DNA of 64,000 bases from Sclerotinia nivalis (Eukaryota > Ascomycota > Leotiomycetes > Helotiales > Sclerotiniaceae). Both the position numbers and the translations under genes were made by a program. Where the stretch lies: contig JAPEIS010000001.1 in NCBI GenBank assembly GCA_029531795.1, positions 5,952,001-6,016,000 on the forward strand. The letters are read 5' to 3'. The notes under the pieces are model-generated. The model made no database searches. It was not told the origin of the DNA and worked only from the letters and a program-made list of their open reading frames with translations. Of this stretch, positions 1 through 11,256 are shown piece after piece. Positions within the stretch are counted from its first letter, which is position 1; each line of letters begins with the position of its first letter.

Positions 1-2164
1 ACATCATTTATTACCACTTATGCCTTGTTTCACTTCATTCCCTTACCTGCTGTATCTAGCCCAACTTTTGGTGAATCCTAGTAATGACAAGTTGAGATTT
101 TGACTTTTATGTTTTTCTTTGAAGATTGATCTGAAGTTTTAGGGAAGTGATAACCAAGGTTAAACTAAACTTGGCAAGTCCTATGCAAGTCGTATTTAAA
201 GTTTCGGCATGTGACTTTCTCGTGACCTACAATATGGTTGACAGAAACTTCTATCTTCAGAAAGCAGAATCATTTTGTGAATCCCATATCCCAAATCTCT
301 ACTATCTTGTGTATTACTTGGTATTTCATGCAGGGTTTGTTGGTATGTAACAATGTGGTGGTGTTGTGAAGGTTAAGACAGGGCCTCGGCTAATATTCTA
401 GCTTCGAGCACCCAAGATTGTATGTATATTGTGGTTGTGCTCATAAAATAATAAATTCTCAAACTTCCTTTAGTACTTCTTGTTTTGATTGTTGCTTTTG
501 GATAGAAAGAGCTTGGGGGACTGAATAGAGTTTCTTTTGTCAGTAGTAAATGATGCTTTGCCACCAATTTCAGGGAAACTTAATACTTCTCAGTCCCAGT
601 CTACCTAAAAATTGTATACCGTTCGTGAAGTAAGAATCTAGATTTTGGCACAAGACCAGTTGTATGAAAAAATTTGGGTAAAGGTGTCTGGAGACTCATC
701 TTTTATTAAATTTGGATTCGATCTTGACAGTCTGGGTTGTGGCAGCATGAGATTTGAATGGAAATCTGAAGTCCAGCATGCTTTGGATAAAAAATGGCTT
801 GTAGTATGTATTGGAGACTCGAGGGTTTGAGAGGTTTATCACTGGTTACTTTGTAAAGATTGTATTAAGTAACACCGTCTTGAGGTCCAAATAGAAACAT
901 GAGAATGATCTGTGTGATTCGAGTTGGTTTGATGCCTGATGCAAGGAGCCAAGTGTTTTTCCTGTCTCCAATTCCAACTATATTACAATGTTTTCCACCC
1001 ATTGTTGTAAGTATGCTTGATCTCCGTCGCGTCAGCATTCCCAGTCCGACCACTTCGTACTGTAAGTGTATCTTGACAGACCCCACGTTCACCAATATAT
1101 TATAATAGTTTATTGTATCCAAGTTCGAAGAAGAGGATGAGGCTTTTCTTGGTCGATGCAAGAATATCGATGTGAACTGAGGAGAGGCTTGAATTAGCTA
1201 CAGTTCCAAGAATCGAAATGATGGAGTGCGGAGGGGTTCTTGAATTTACAGAAAAAGAATCAAACTCAACTGTAAAAAAACATGCAGTTCCGCCACAAGA
1301 TAGAGAGTCTATGGTTGTGGAGCATTTCTGATTGCTGTGATAGTCGAAGTTAGTAGGATGGGATGTTACCAAAAGAAACAGACAGGCTAGATCCGCTTCC
1401 AGGAATAAACGGTACATTCTAGTGATTCCAGGAAGCATGCCAGTAATTAGCGCAGCAGCTTTGGCGATGAAAGTTTGGGAGTTTCAGGTTCGCGGTTAGA
1501 CGGAAACCTTAATTTTCAGACATGCAACGGAGCGACGGTATCCTTCCTCTTTGACTGGCTGGCCTCAGACGTTAAAACTCAGATGTGCAACATTATCGAG
1601 GAAAGTCTATATCGGCCAATAAGAGAACTAGGGCAGCATGTATCTTGTGATGCAGTAAGCAGCACACGATGGGCTTGGTAATGATCCGACCGTGGAGATT
1701 ACATTAGGCTAGCGCAATATTGAAGTGCATAGATTGGCTTGAATGACAACCTGGCTGAAGGCTGACTGTCAAGTTCCAGGAGACCATGTATTCCCATAAG
1801 AAGTTACTAGTCGCCCCGTAGAACATAGCTATGTTTCTCGAACGGAGTGTGAGTTGTAGTACTTGTGTGATAAGCCCGAATGCTTTCCTCGCCCAAAATA
1901 TCGATTGTGATACACGGCCTTCCACTACAGTAAGAATTCTAGAGCACCGCGGTGATAAGTTTGAGAAACAAAAAGTAGATGGCAGTTATATCTGGAAGCC
2001 TTGTAGTGCATCCAGAGAATTGGCTGTGGCTTGATTAAGAGGTAATTTTGGAAGGAGAAAGCTTGTTGACCCTCCAGAGTGAGGGTCGACATGATCTGCA
2101 GCACCTCCTTAGGTGCTCTAGGTATATTATATACCACTACGTGCTCTATCACTTATTATAGTTT

Positions 2165-2520
2165 CATTTTCTGCCACCTGAGAAGTAAGCCTTTTGCGGC
2201 CGCACCGCCTGCGATATGCAACATAAGCAAGTAGGAGGCAGAAGAGTGCCCTCATTGGCTTTTCGGTGTTTCTGCCAGCTGTCAGCTACAAGGCTACCTA
2301 CTACTCATTCAGCCTACCGCTTTCTGACGTGCAACAAAAAGTTTCAAAAGCAGGATCTCCCCCTCCTATTGGACGGGTTTTTCTTTCTGCCAGATCTATT
2401 AACTTAATGAGTATTCATACCGCTTTATGATGTGCAACAAGAATCTGAGATGGCAGATGCTTTTCTCCTCATTAGGTGGACTCTTTCTGCCCGATTTACG
2501 GGCGCAATCGACGCCCAAAT
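2165..2520. repeat. Degenerate ~107-bp tandem repeat, 3 copies
   Basis: Three diverged copies in a row share the anchor ACCGC followed about 10 nt later by TGCAACA, then a run ending in TTTCTGCC. The anchors lie near 2204, 2316 and 2419, giving spacings of 112 and 103 bp. The copies differ by substitutions and small indels, so this is an old minisatellite. There is no open frame across it and no obvious function. Confidence 0.6.
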
Positions 2521-5500
2521 AGTTCGCACATCGAGAAAGAGCTTAATTTCATGAGGGTTGAGCCGCATCTTCATATAGAAGGACATAATTTAAGCGGTGG
2601 TTGGAAATAGTTTTGTTTTGACTTAGAAAGCTCGCGCATCAGCTAAAATTTGGCTAAATTTGCATCAAGCCTTGTAGTACCCATCTGAGTTGAGGCTGCT
2701 ACATGTTAACCTATCTAATTGCTAAAGTTGCCCAGATCTTGGAGGCCTCCAGAAACACCCAACCATACTTTCTATCCCTTTTGAAGTTGGCACGTCAGCC
2801 CTTTACCAGAAGAAGCACATCACCTCCCGCCACTATTTCTCCTGGGGTTCGCATACCCGCTCGGTGTTCTGGAAGAGAGTTAGACAGTCCTCGGAGAAAA
2901 TAAGAAGGATATTCTTACAATGCGATAAAGGCAGAGCTTTGTCGGGTCTGAAGAATATCATCACAATGGAATAAACTGCCATGTTGATTTCAACTTCTCG
3001 TGTCTCACTTCAAAGCTTTACTTGCATTTCATAGCCCTCGGTATGATGGAACTGTGGTCTTGAAAAAAGCAAAGCTCCTTGATCTGCGGAGAATTAAAGA
3101 GATTCTAGGCTATTTAGGCTGATTTTTCTGAGATCTGCGGACTGACTGAGAGGTTGAAAACATTTTGCGCATCTGGACGAGGACCTAAAGTGGTACCATT
3201 TAAACTTGTAAGGAGTTGGTGTGAATTTAGTTTAGACGTTTAGAGAAATGATTTTGCATAATGATTAAAAGACTCGTATCATGTTAGTAGTGTTTCCAGC
3301 TGCAGTCCTGGACTATCGTGAAGCCCCTAGCATGAAAGAGCCACAAGACTGTGAAGTACGTTTCGGAAGAAAGTTATGCATGGAATTCGGCGGTTTGCAG
3401 AACGTTCGGAATGTGTAATAAAGAATGTATGATCCCAAACAGCAAGTCTCCTTCTCCAGTGTTACCATATCCTTCTTGTGTCACTCGGGAGGGGTGCTTT
3501 TTTTCATGAGCTGAAAGTTTTAGTGGTGGCGAATGGTTCAAAATTGGAAGGAAGGAAGCGTTCGCGCGTTCGCAGAAGGTTCGGGCTTGGTTTTAGATCG
3601 TAGCTGAGGGTCATAGAAATACGTACACCTCTTTTCTGTATTATCTCTTGTACTCTGTTGGTGAAAGCTCTGGGAAGTGTTCGGCAACCTTTGTGCCCGT
3701 AGTCTTCAGTGTTCTGCAAGAAGGTCATGTAAAAGCGTATCCAGAAACTTACGAGCTATCCCAGCAGAAAGACGTGCCGAGCTATTGTTACAAATAGCTG
3801 TAGAACTGGAGTGCGATGATAGAGCGTTGGACAGCCTGCGGAATAGAGGAGCAATCTGCAGACACCGGGAGGTTTCGATTCATGTTCGCATAGTATCTTA
3901 TCAGCCTAACGGTATTTGAACGTCTTGACATCCGGACCGCAGTATTTTCAAGGTAGATGGACGAATGATTAGCAGACTTACAGACTAAACAACAAGTCCT
4001 CGGGGTAATCTGAAACTATCGGTTGGAATCTGAGTATCAGTTGAGAAGCTACAGCAGCACAGAACCGGCTTTAAGGATCTTTCCAGCATTCGGTAAGGTC
4101 TGTGGATTATCATGAAGATGTTATGTCGCTTGCAGAGAGAGATTGGTTCTTCATAGTCTCCAAAAGAGGTGAAGATGCCATGAAGCAACTTAAATTGACG
4201 TGGGCAGAATAGAAAGACTCCGCATAACCTTTTTATTATTCATGGTATTTCTTCCATAGCTTTGATGTTAAATTAACAGTCCTATCGGGAAGATAGTCGT
4301 TGATAGCTGGCAGAAAGGGCAGGTCAGACTTCGGGTTTCTTTGTAGGGCTTGCGACAGGATAAAATAGCTTCGGAATGCTGTCACAGCACTTGTTCAAGT
4401 TTCTGCTAGGCGCGCAGGGTTGTGAGTAGAATTAAAACGACTAATAGTGCGCAATACTCTCCAGAGAGCAGTGGTTAGATTGAGATCATCGTCTACGGGG
4501 GTTCGTGGCAATGTAGAAGTTGTTCAAGCTATTGTGTGTTGATATTTCGAAAACTCCATGTAGGCCTCGAGATGGAGAGTATGCTATAAATAAGAAGAAT
4601 GGTTCTGTTGTGGTCAAACATGACCAAGTAGGGTACAAAACGTGCAAATCAAAAGAGGACGGCAGACGTATCTACTTGTCTTAAATCACTAGTGCAGCCA
4701 GCATTGTGTAATGGTCTTGCGCAGCCCTTCGGAGTGATTAGTGAGCTTTCAACGAGATTTTTGTCCTCATAATCTCCAGAGTTGAGCGAATAGCTTAAGG
4801 GTAGTGTGTTAAGAGGTCGCGTGGTGCTAAGAATTCCGAGCAAGGGTTATAGCATACCTGATAAATCTCGCGCAGTATTCTAGTATGTTTCGTCGATCTT
4901 TCGCAGCTTCGCAGATGTAGCGTATGGGTCTAAACGACGTAATAGATCATCTTATGCTCACCTAAGGAAGTCGGGAAAGATGCTCGAAGTATGTAGGATG
5001 GGGTCATAGTATTTCAGAATCATCTAGAATTCATATTGCAGCACTACCGGAGAGCTCTCGCACAGTCTCATGAGCATAATCTCTGAATTAGGGAATAGTC
5101 CTGGAGAGGCCCGGGGAAGTTGAGGCCGGGGAAGTTGAGGAATGCAGTCAATTAGTTGCTGCCAGGGGATATCTTACGTTAAAATAGTCTCGAAGTACAA
5201 TTGTGCCAGATTTCGTGTGGATAGCTACATGGCAGATGTTTCAAAAGACAAAGACGGCAGTTTCTGGCCTTCTCCAGAAACCTACAGAGATTTAGTGCAG
5301 CTTCAAATAACATCTAGAAGGACTACAACAACAAAGAATCATCGTAGAACACTTCTTGAACATCAATTAGTCATTGGGAGTTGTATATCATGATATTGCT
5401 AGTTTATTAAGCAGCATTGAATCTAACAAGAGAAGCCTAGGCTTTCTACTTCCAAACTCCCCTCTCCTTCTCTCACTCAATATACTTAGTCTCGCCTTCA

Positions 5501-5821
5501 GAGCCAATCCCACGGCTCCCAAATAGCCCAAACGGGCAAGGCCCCAAGCTACTAACATCGGTCACGACACTTTCGGCTGCATTCGATTCCTTAATAAGGC
5601 ACCCATAATCAAACGTACCCCGCACAGCCCACCTACTGATACAAAAGTCTCGCCACCGACCAGTTTCTCCCAACTTTCTCCATCCCCAAACAACAATTTT
5701 CCAACTTGCTATCGTCGTCAACCACGTTTACTATTCATCATACACTGCACTTTAGTAAGTCATATTCCTTTCGCTTATCTTCATTCTATCTACCCCTTCA
5801 TTACTAGTGCGCAAAAATTCC

Positions 5822-5968
5822 ATGCCTTTGCTGTCGCGTTTTGCTGTTCTGAGGGTTGATCTCGGTCTCAAAGCTGGCTGGTTTTACCGCATTCCTGCAC
5901 AACAGCTTCATATACATTCAGATCACCACACACCCGCCCCTTTCTCACATATCAAATCTCCTTATTAA
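5822..5968 (+). other. Possible 48-codon upstream ORF before the Myb-like gene
   Basis: An ATG at 5822 opens a frame of about 48 codons that closes before the Myb-like start at 6077, in what looks like the pyrimidine-rich leader of that gene. If the transcript begins upstream of 5822 this would be an uORF that dampens translation; if it begins downstream the ORF is irrelevant. The peptide matches nothing I recognise. Confidence 0.25.
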
Positions 5969-6076
5969 TTCAACTCAAAATTTTTTACAGCATAACCTCA
6001 TACGTTACATTGCTAACATTGCTCAGCTAGTACTTCTGAAGCCAAACTACAAAAAATAACAACCCCAAGCCAAACA

Positions 6077-6752
6077 ATGTCTACTAGTAGCGAGAGTCCA
6101 AAACAAGCAGCCGAGACTGCACCAGCTGTCCCCCGTGCTAAGGGCAAAGCTGCCGCCGACAATCCGCTCAAGTTTCCAAGAAGTACTAGGGCTACCGCCA
6201 GTGGAAAAGCTCCTTCGTCCGGCCGTCGCTGGACGCAAGAAGAAAGAGTAAGATTTCTTTTCTAGTCTTGCGCAGCAATAACTAACCAGGAACACAGGAT
6301 TCCGTATTGCTTCAGATCTGTCTCCAAGCTGGAGGGGAAAATTTTGTTCCAGACTGGGCAGCTATACACGTCGCTGGTCGCTCCGAGAGATCTACCCAGC
6401 ACGTTTGGAATGAAATTAAGAAGTCCGCTGCTGGGCCTGTAGTTGGAGAGTGTACGTTTATCTCTTTCTGACTCCAGAAGCACAATTAGGTTACTGACAA
6501 ACGGATTAGCTGAGAACGACGGTGATAGCAACGACAAAAAGCGTAAGAACCCCACTGAGGAGGCCGAAGAAGGTATATATTCATGCAATCCGGGCAATGT
6601 ATTTCACAATACTGACAAACGGCTGTTTAGTTCCCATTAAGAAGAAATCGAAGGTCGCTAAGAAGGCTGCTGCCAAGGCTAAGGCCGAGGAGGCTGAGGA
6701 TGGTGCTGAAGAAAAACCTGTCGTTGATAAATATTTCGATATTGATGCTTAA
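6077..6752 (+). CDS. Small Myb/SANT-like DNA-binding protein
   Basis: Four exons read as 6077-6247, 6298-6451, 6510-6572 and 6631-6752, giving 169 residues. All three introns are 50-58 nt with GT...AG ends and keep the frame. Residues about 52-105 form one Myb/SANT-type repeat: RRWTQEER, then DWAAIHVAGRS, then HVWNEIKK, with three spaced tryptophans as in Myb helices. An Ala/Pro-rich N-terminus precedes it, and a Lys/Ala/Glu-rich tail with KKRK and KKKSK clusters suggests nuclear localisation. The protein ends shortly after an acidic stretch. Small single-repeat Myb-like proteins are common in filamentous ascomycetes and usually uncharacterised; DNA or chromatin binding is inferred from the fold only. 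The start is the first ATG of the frame, after a CAAACA context typical of fungal starts. An uORF may lie upstream. Confidence 0.8.
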
Positions 6753-7039
6753 TTGGTGTTGAATTTCGAAAGTTTTTGGTTATTCAAGGCGAATGGAGGT
6801 TGTTTAAGGCTCTGGGAGTCAATTTGCTACGGGATATGGAGTTATTTCTAGCGTCCTTTTCATCAATTAGTTGAAGTATTCCTCAAAATACTTCAACAAA
6901 ATGTATGAAAGTTATTTTCTTTGCAATCTTTTTGCATCATATGCACGTGACTTGACTCTACAAAGCATTTCTTTTATTCAATACATGTCTAAATGTCTAT
7001 GGTGAGCTTGATAGTATGGAATTCTCGGCTGTTCCTGTA

Positions 7040-7640
7040 TAGATATGTGTCAGGCAATGTCAACTTGGAATTAGATTTCAATATAGTCTCATCAAATACC
7101 TGGAGGGAATCTAAAGGACAATATCTATCTAAATTTCCCATCAAGGAAGTTTCGTCGGACCCTTAAAGAGTGGATACCAGACATTTTTAGTCTAGAATTA
7201 GATTTGAAAGAATTTTTGTTGGATTCTTTGAGAGTGTATATCGATTAATCTGAATCTTAGATTTTACTTTAATGACTTCTCATCAGAGTCTGAAAGGACA
7301 TGTACTAAGAAACATCAATCTAGCTTTCGATTTTCAGGAACTAGAGAATCAAATTATTAGAGAATAGATACTACATAATGTTAATTTACAACCTAACTTC
7401 AAAGAAATTTCTTTGGTTTTTTGAAGATTATGTCAGGTTAAATGTCAACTTGGGATTAGGCTTCAAGAAACTGTCCTCTGATCCTTAATGAAGATATATT
7501 ATATAATATTAATCTGAGATTTTGACTCTGAGGGACCTCCGTGTGATCCTTAGAGGATTTGAATTGGACAATATCAATCTAGCTTTCAAACCCAAGGTAG
7601 AAATTTTTCCCTGCATGCATATATATTGGTCTCTCAATCA
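7040..7640. repeat. Degenerate ~60-65-bp tandem repeat, about 8-9 units
   Basis: Successive units share the order: an AATCTAG/AATTAG-like box with a following TTTGA, a purine-rich AAGGAA/AAGAA box, a TCNTNNGATYCTT-like box, then AGAGNNNATAT and an ACAATATCAAT-like lead into the next unit. Equivalent boxes fall near 7069, 7190, 7250, 7315, 7390, 7447, 7508 and 7568, so most steps are 57-75 bp, with one double step where a unit lies between. Divergence between neighbours is high, so simple repeat masking could miss it. No continuous reading frame crosses the array. Confidence 0.6.
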
Positions 7641-7816
7641 TAATGCTTGGGGCCTGTTTGGATCAATATTTAGAATTATCTGAAATGTTCAAAAAAAAAC
7701 TATCGACTTTAATATTCAAGAAAATAGATTGTATTTGGATAGGAACTATACAAGAATACAAATAATATTTGTAATTGAGATATTCGAAAGTTTCATTTTG
7801 ATAAATAACTCTAATT

Positions 7817-7990
7817 CTGTCACGGGTTCGTAACCCGTTCCTAGCTAGTTTGCATGGCTGCCTAAGGCACCCATCCCCCATATAGTCGGCGCGCTTCCTA
7901 GCACCTTCTTCCTTCTTCGTAGAATATCATCATATCTTAAAGCACCCTACCACCACCGTGATAAATTCATAGTAAACAAAAATGATTGTT
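7817..7990. mobile_element. Possible LTR-end remnant (TGTCACGGGTT...)
   Basis: The sequence opens with TGTCACGGGTTCGTAACCCG, which contains a perfect 7-bp inverted repeat (ACGGGTT / AACCCGT around a 3-nt loop). Fungal LTR retrotransposon ends often start with TG followed by a short palindrome. The flanking DNA is strongly AT-rich. I see no matching 3' copy, primer-binding site or coding region, so at best this is a solo or truncated LTR. The end coordinate is arbitrary. Confidence 0.25.
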
Positions 7991-8095
7991 AACATTCGGT
8001 TATTTCCAAAACATTTTGATGAAATTTTTTTTTTCAATTTCGAAGTATGATTCGAATCAAGTTATTTTTAGTTATATTTGAATTTGAGACAAAAT

Positions 8096-8262
8096 GGTTG
8101 TAGCGGAGCTACGTTCCTCCACTATTTATAGAGTAGTCGCACGCGACTATGCACTCTACCAAAGGGAGAGCTCTCAGGCTCTTCTACTAGAACAACAATA
8201 AGCTTCAATTCAATCTTCATAATACTTCTTGTGAACTCTGCCTTGGTAATAGAAGTCTATAT
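8096..8262 (+). mobile_element. Possible solo LTR with primer-binding-site-like edge
   Basis: Begins TTGTAGCGGAGCTACG, with a GTAGC/GCTAC inverted repeat, followed by a TATTTATAGAG promoter-like box, a perfect hairpin (TAGTCGC-AC-GCGACTA at 8134-8149), and a pyrimidine- and AATAAG-containing stretch. About 150 bp in is TTGGTAATAGAAG, reminiscent of primer-binding sites complementary to initiator tRNA in copia-type elements. No gag-pol coding follows. This layout suggests a degraded LTR, but I have no second copy to define its ends. Confidence 0.3.
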
Positions 8263-8473
8263 CTTTGGATATTGTATCTGATTTCAAAGGAGTTCAGTCA
8301 ATGCAATCCTAGTCTAGATTTGACTAGAGTATCGAGTCAAGTAAATTCAAAAAATTGATCCGAAAGGGCCCTTAGAGTCCTTCTGGCTCCCGGTCTACAA
8401 ATATAAAGTTTTCGCATTCGTAATAAAATGAGTGAATTAATTAAACTTTGGCTGATATAAATTTGAGGGCAGT

Positions 8474-8516
8474 GAGGTGTTGATGTTGATGTTGATGTTG
8501 ATGTTGATGTTGATGA
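8474..8516. repeat. (GTTGAT)n microsatellite
   Basis: About six to seven perfect tandem copies of GTTGAT in non-coding DNA. Likely variable in copy number between strains. Confidence 0.9.
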
Positions 8517-11021
8517 GATTTTGGTAGGTTTTGAGTTGCGTGGGGCGTTGTGTGTGCGCGAGAGGAGTACTACACAGCAAATTGGCCCATTCTCAAAAAT
8601 GCGATCTTTCGTGGTGCATAACTTGTGCGAATCACGAGCCTAACGGACATTTATAACCGATCCTATCGGCGCATAAGCTAGATCCAGCACCTAAGAAGAG
8701 TCTACCTTGCGGTAGATCACCGCGGCTTGCGGCGCGTTAGAATTCCATGTCAAATCATTCATCACAGGCACACTATCAAAACACTTGGATTCGCTATAGG
8801 AAATATTCAAGAAGCAATGCGGTAGCGATGAAGGCACAACCAACGTAAAATCCTACTCTGTGGAGATCATAGGGACGATATCATTGTTATTGTTAGATCT
8901 AGACGCAATTCCAACTTTTACTTTCCTGGTTTCTTCTCTAAATGGAGCTTCAGCGTATTGCAGCTGTGATATTTCTTCTATCCTCTCAGGAGGTTCTACT
9001 GCACCCTCTATCATGAAGAACATTGTGCACCCTTGAAACCCGAAGATATACGAACAACCGAAATGGGGATCATTTGTGGAATCTCCATCTGTTCTCCCTC
9101 ATATGCACCATCTTGGAAATTCAACGGCTCTTGCAATGGCATAAGATGCTGATAGAATTGATCGGCCAGGGGTTGACTACGGTACCTAGAATAATTGAGA
9201 GGCTGAGGACAAGAATTGTCTGTGCAAGTCACGGAGCACTCCCCAGCACCGGTTCCGTCATTATATATCAACAGTATGCGACACTACAGAGCTAGCACTA
9301 TGCCTACCCGGTCTTCGTCTACATTTCTGAGCCTTCTAGAACTTGACTCTACTATGGACTTATTATCTTTCTTGCTAGTATCCACCTTCGATCCGTGTGC
9401 CCACATCTTTTTCTCTATATCAGAGCCAGACGAATGTGGTATTACTGTCTGGAGGTCCTATCGGATACACCCAAGCGTATATGTTCTTAAAAATGTATAA
9501 GTGACTCGTGTCCAGTGGAAGTCCCAGGCACTAGCCATATTGCTGTCTTCTTCACCGAACTTTCAAGCTCTAACTCATACTTAGAATGTTTTCTGCCATC
9601 CCTATGTCGTTGAGAGGACTTTTTTCTGCCCTTCGCATTCTTGGTTGATGCCGGCATTAATAAATTGTAGGCTTACAGTGATAGCTAACTGCCTGTTTGG
9701 CCATCCTGTGGATAGATAGCAACTATATATTGAACTACTGCGAAATCTAAACGCCTAGGTCTGCCACTATGTAATCTACCTCAGCTCACTACCAACTACC
9801 ATATTGCTCATCGGCTACAGAAAGCAAGACAGTAGAAAACACAACAAAACAGAATGGGTTAAAGCATAAACGAAACTGCTGTTACCACGGAAGCATCTGC
9901 TAGCGAGCAATCACGGAGGTATAAACTAGACGAATTGATGCCGAGGCTAAGGGTGATGTTTGGAAGTCTGTGAAAACTTTGGGAAGCATCCGTATTGAAG
10001 GATCATAGCTCAGTATTTGTATAAAGTCTCGAGTCTCTGGATTCAAGCCACACTCGTCTGCGACCTGTGGATTCCGAATGAAGGTTCAAGGCTGTAAGCC
10101 ATTTCAATGTCCTAGACATAATTGAGGTTCAAATTTCTCTCGAAGGCTGTTCAAGCTATGCCATATTCTACACGGCACCGTTTGTCCAGACCTCGCTTGA
10201 GGCTTTTCGTGATTGTTGTCCTAGGGGGGATTGAATACATATCCGGATCCCTCTTACATTGCAAGCTACAGAAATCGACCAATACTTAACAATGTTAAAT
10301 GATCATGGACTTGGCTTCCCTTTTTCATTTACAACTTTCCAGCTGCGGTACTTACTTCAATGTTTAATTCAATTTACTGTATAGCACTATCGGGATTGTC
10401 GGTACAGGATCATAGTGCAACTAAGCCTAGGAGATTCCTCTCCGATTAATGGTGAGCCCTTGAAAGATATAATGGAGCATTTGTTACACCGCTTTGTCAA
10501 CAAACAAATCATTCTGCCCACATGAAAATGATAAGGCGGTGTAACATAAAGCGAGTTACATACGTAGCGGTACTATAATTAGATACTAACGAATTCGGGT
10601 AAAGTGGCGGTCACTATCAGCCTCGCTATACAGCCTCACGAAGATTTAGAAGGAAAAAAGAAAACAATGTTACAATACCTAATGCGATAACCTAAGTACA
10701 GACCACCACCATTACCACCAGTATCATATCACATCACACACCCTACGTACACATACTCCTTCATCCTACGGCGCATACGGCATTCCATTCTGTATCAACT
10801 CACCCGCCATTGGACACCCTCCTCCCTCCTTGTAACAATACTTCTTCTTCCCTCCAGTCTATCTTTTGGCCTTGTCTTGCCCTCCTTTAATCCCGCTCTT
10901 TTGTCCCAGTACAACAACACCAACGTTGAAATAACTCAAACACCCTTTTATTCTTCTCACATTCATTCACAATTCAAATACGGTCAACTCTCAAGATCAT
11001 TCACCTATTAGAATATTTTGA

Positions 11022-11036
11022 ATGTTTGATGAATAG
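11022..11036 (+). promoter_or_regulatory. Four-codon uORF at the nma111 leader
   Basis: ATG TTT GAT GAA TAG lies in the presumed leader and overlaps, in another frame, the in-frame upstream ATG at 11029. If the transcript starts upstream of 11022, scanning ribosomes would meet this minimal uORF first, which bears on how often the upstream in-frame start can be used. Confidence 0.35.
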
Positions 11037-11256
11037 ATATTTGCATTCGCAATTGAGACACGGCTTTTCCCGTCTTGTTGCACATAAATCATTTAGTTGT
11101 ACAAGAAGCCTTGCGACATCGAACACTTCTTTGATTCGACAATCACTCCTGCAGGATACTCGGAATTCTCCATCATTATTTACATCTGCGCTTTTAACCA
11201 CAGATATCCGCTCATTCAGTACATCTCATTGTCCAAGAAAAGGCCACTCAAACAAA
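11029..11256 (+). other. In-frame 76-codon leader with mitochondrial presequence character (possible Nma111 isoform)
   Basis: From ATG 11029 the frame runs without a stop into the Nma111 start at 11257, with no other ATG between. The extension is rich in Arg, Ser and Leu, has only two acidic residues, and near its end has [11 protein letters not shown], which resembles the Arg-Phe-Ser-Thr-Ser processing regions of fungal mitochondrial precursors. The upstream ATG is in weak context (T at -3) and the downstream one in strong context, the arrangement expected for leaky scanning. Whether it is translated cannot be told from sequence. Confidence 0.45.

Larger units (their letters stand above)
1..6076. 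other. Gene-poor stretch, no supported gene
   Basis: About 6 kb of moderately AT-rich DNA in which all open frames are under about 115 codons and none resembles a protein family I know. It contains the ~107-bp degenerate tandem repeat listed separately and a perfect 15-bp direct duplication (CCGGGGAAGTTGAGG) near 5110-5140. From about 5.75 kb the plus strand becomes pyrimidine-rich and is probably the promoter and 5' leader of the Myb-like gene. I see no transposon coding remnants. An old, mutation-degraded gene or a non-coding transcript cannot be excluded by eye. Confidence 0.6.
6753..10900. other. Gene-free, repeat-bearing intergenic region
   Basis: Over 4 kb with no convincing gene; the longest frames are below 95 codons and overlap one another on both strands. 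It holds the 3' flank of the Myb-like gene, a degenerate ~60-65-bp tandem repeat, two LTR-like remnants, a GTTGAT microsatellite, and from about 10.7 kb a pyrimidine-rich promoter region for nma111. Confidence 0.65.

Noticed and set aside
3500..5400. Recurring CATAATCTC-, GCAGAAAG- and CGACTAATAG-like words suggesting another long degenerate repeat
   Set aside because: The words recur at irregular spacing and I could not align whole units by eye; a dot-plot would be needed.
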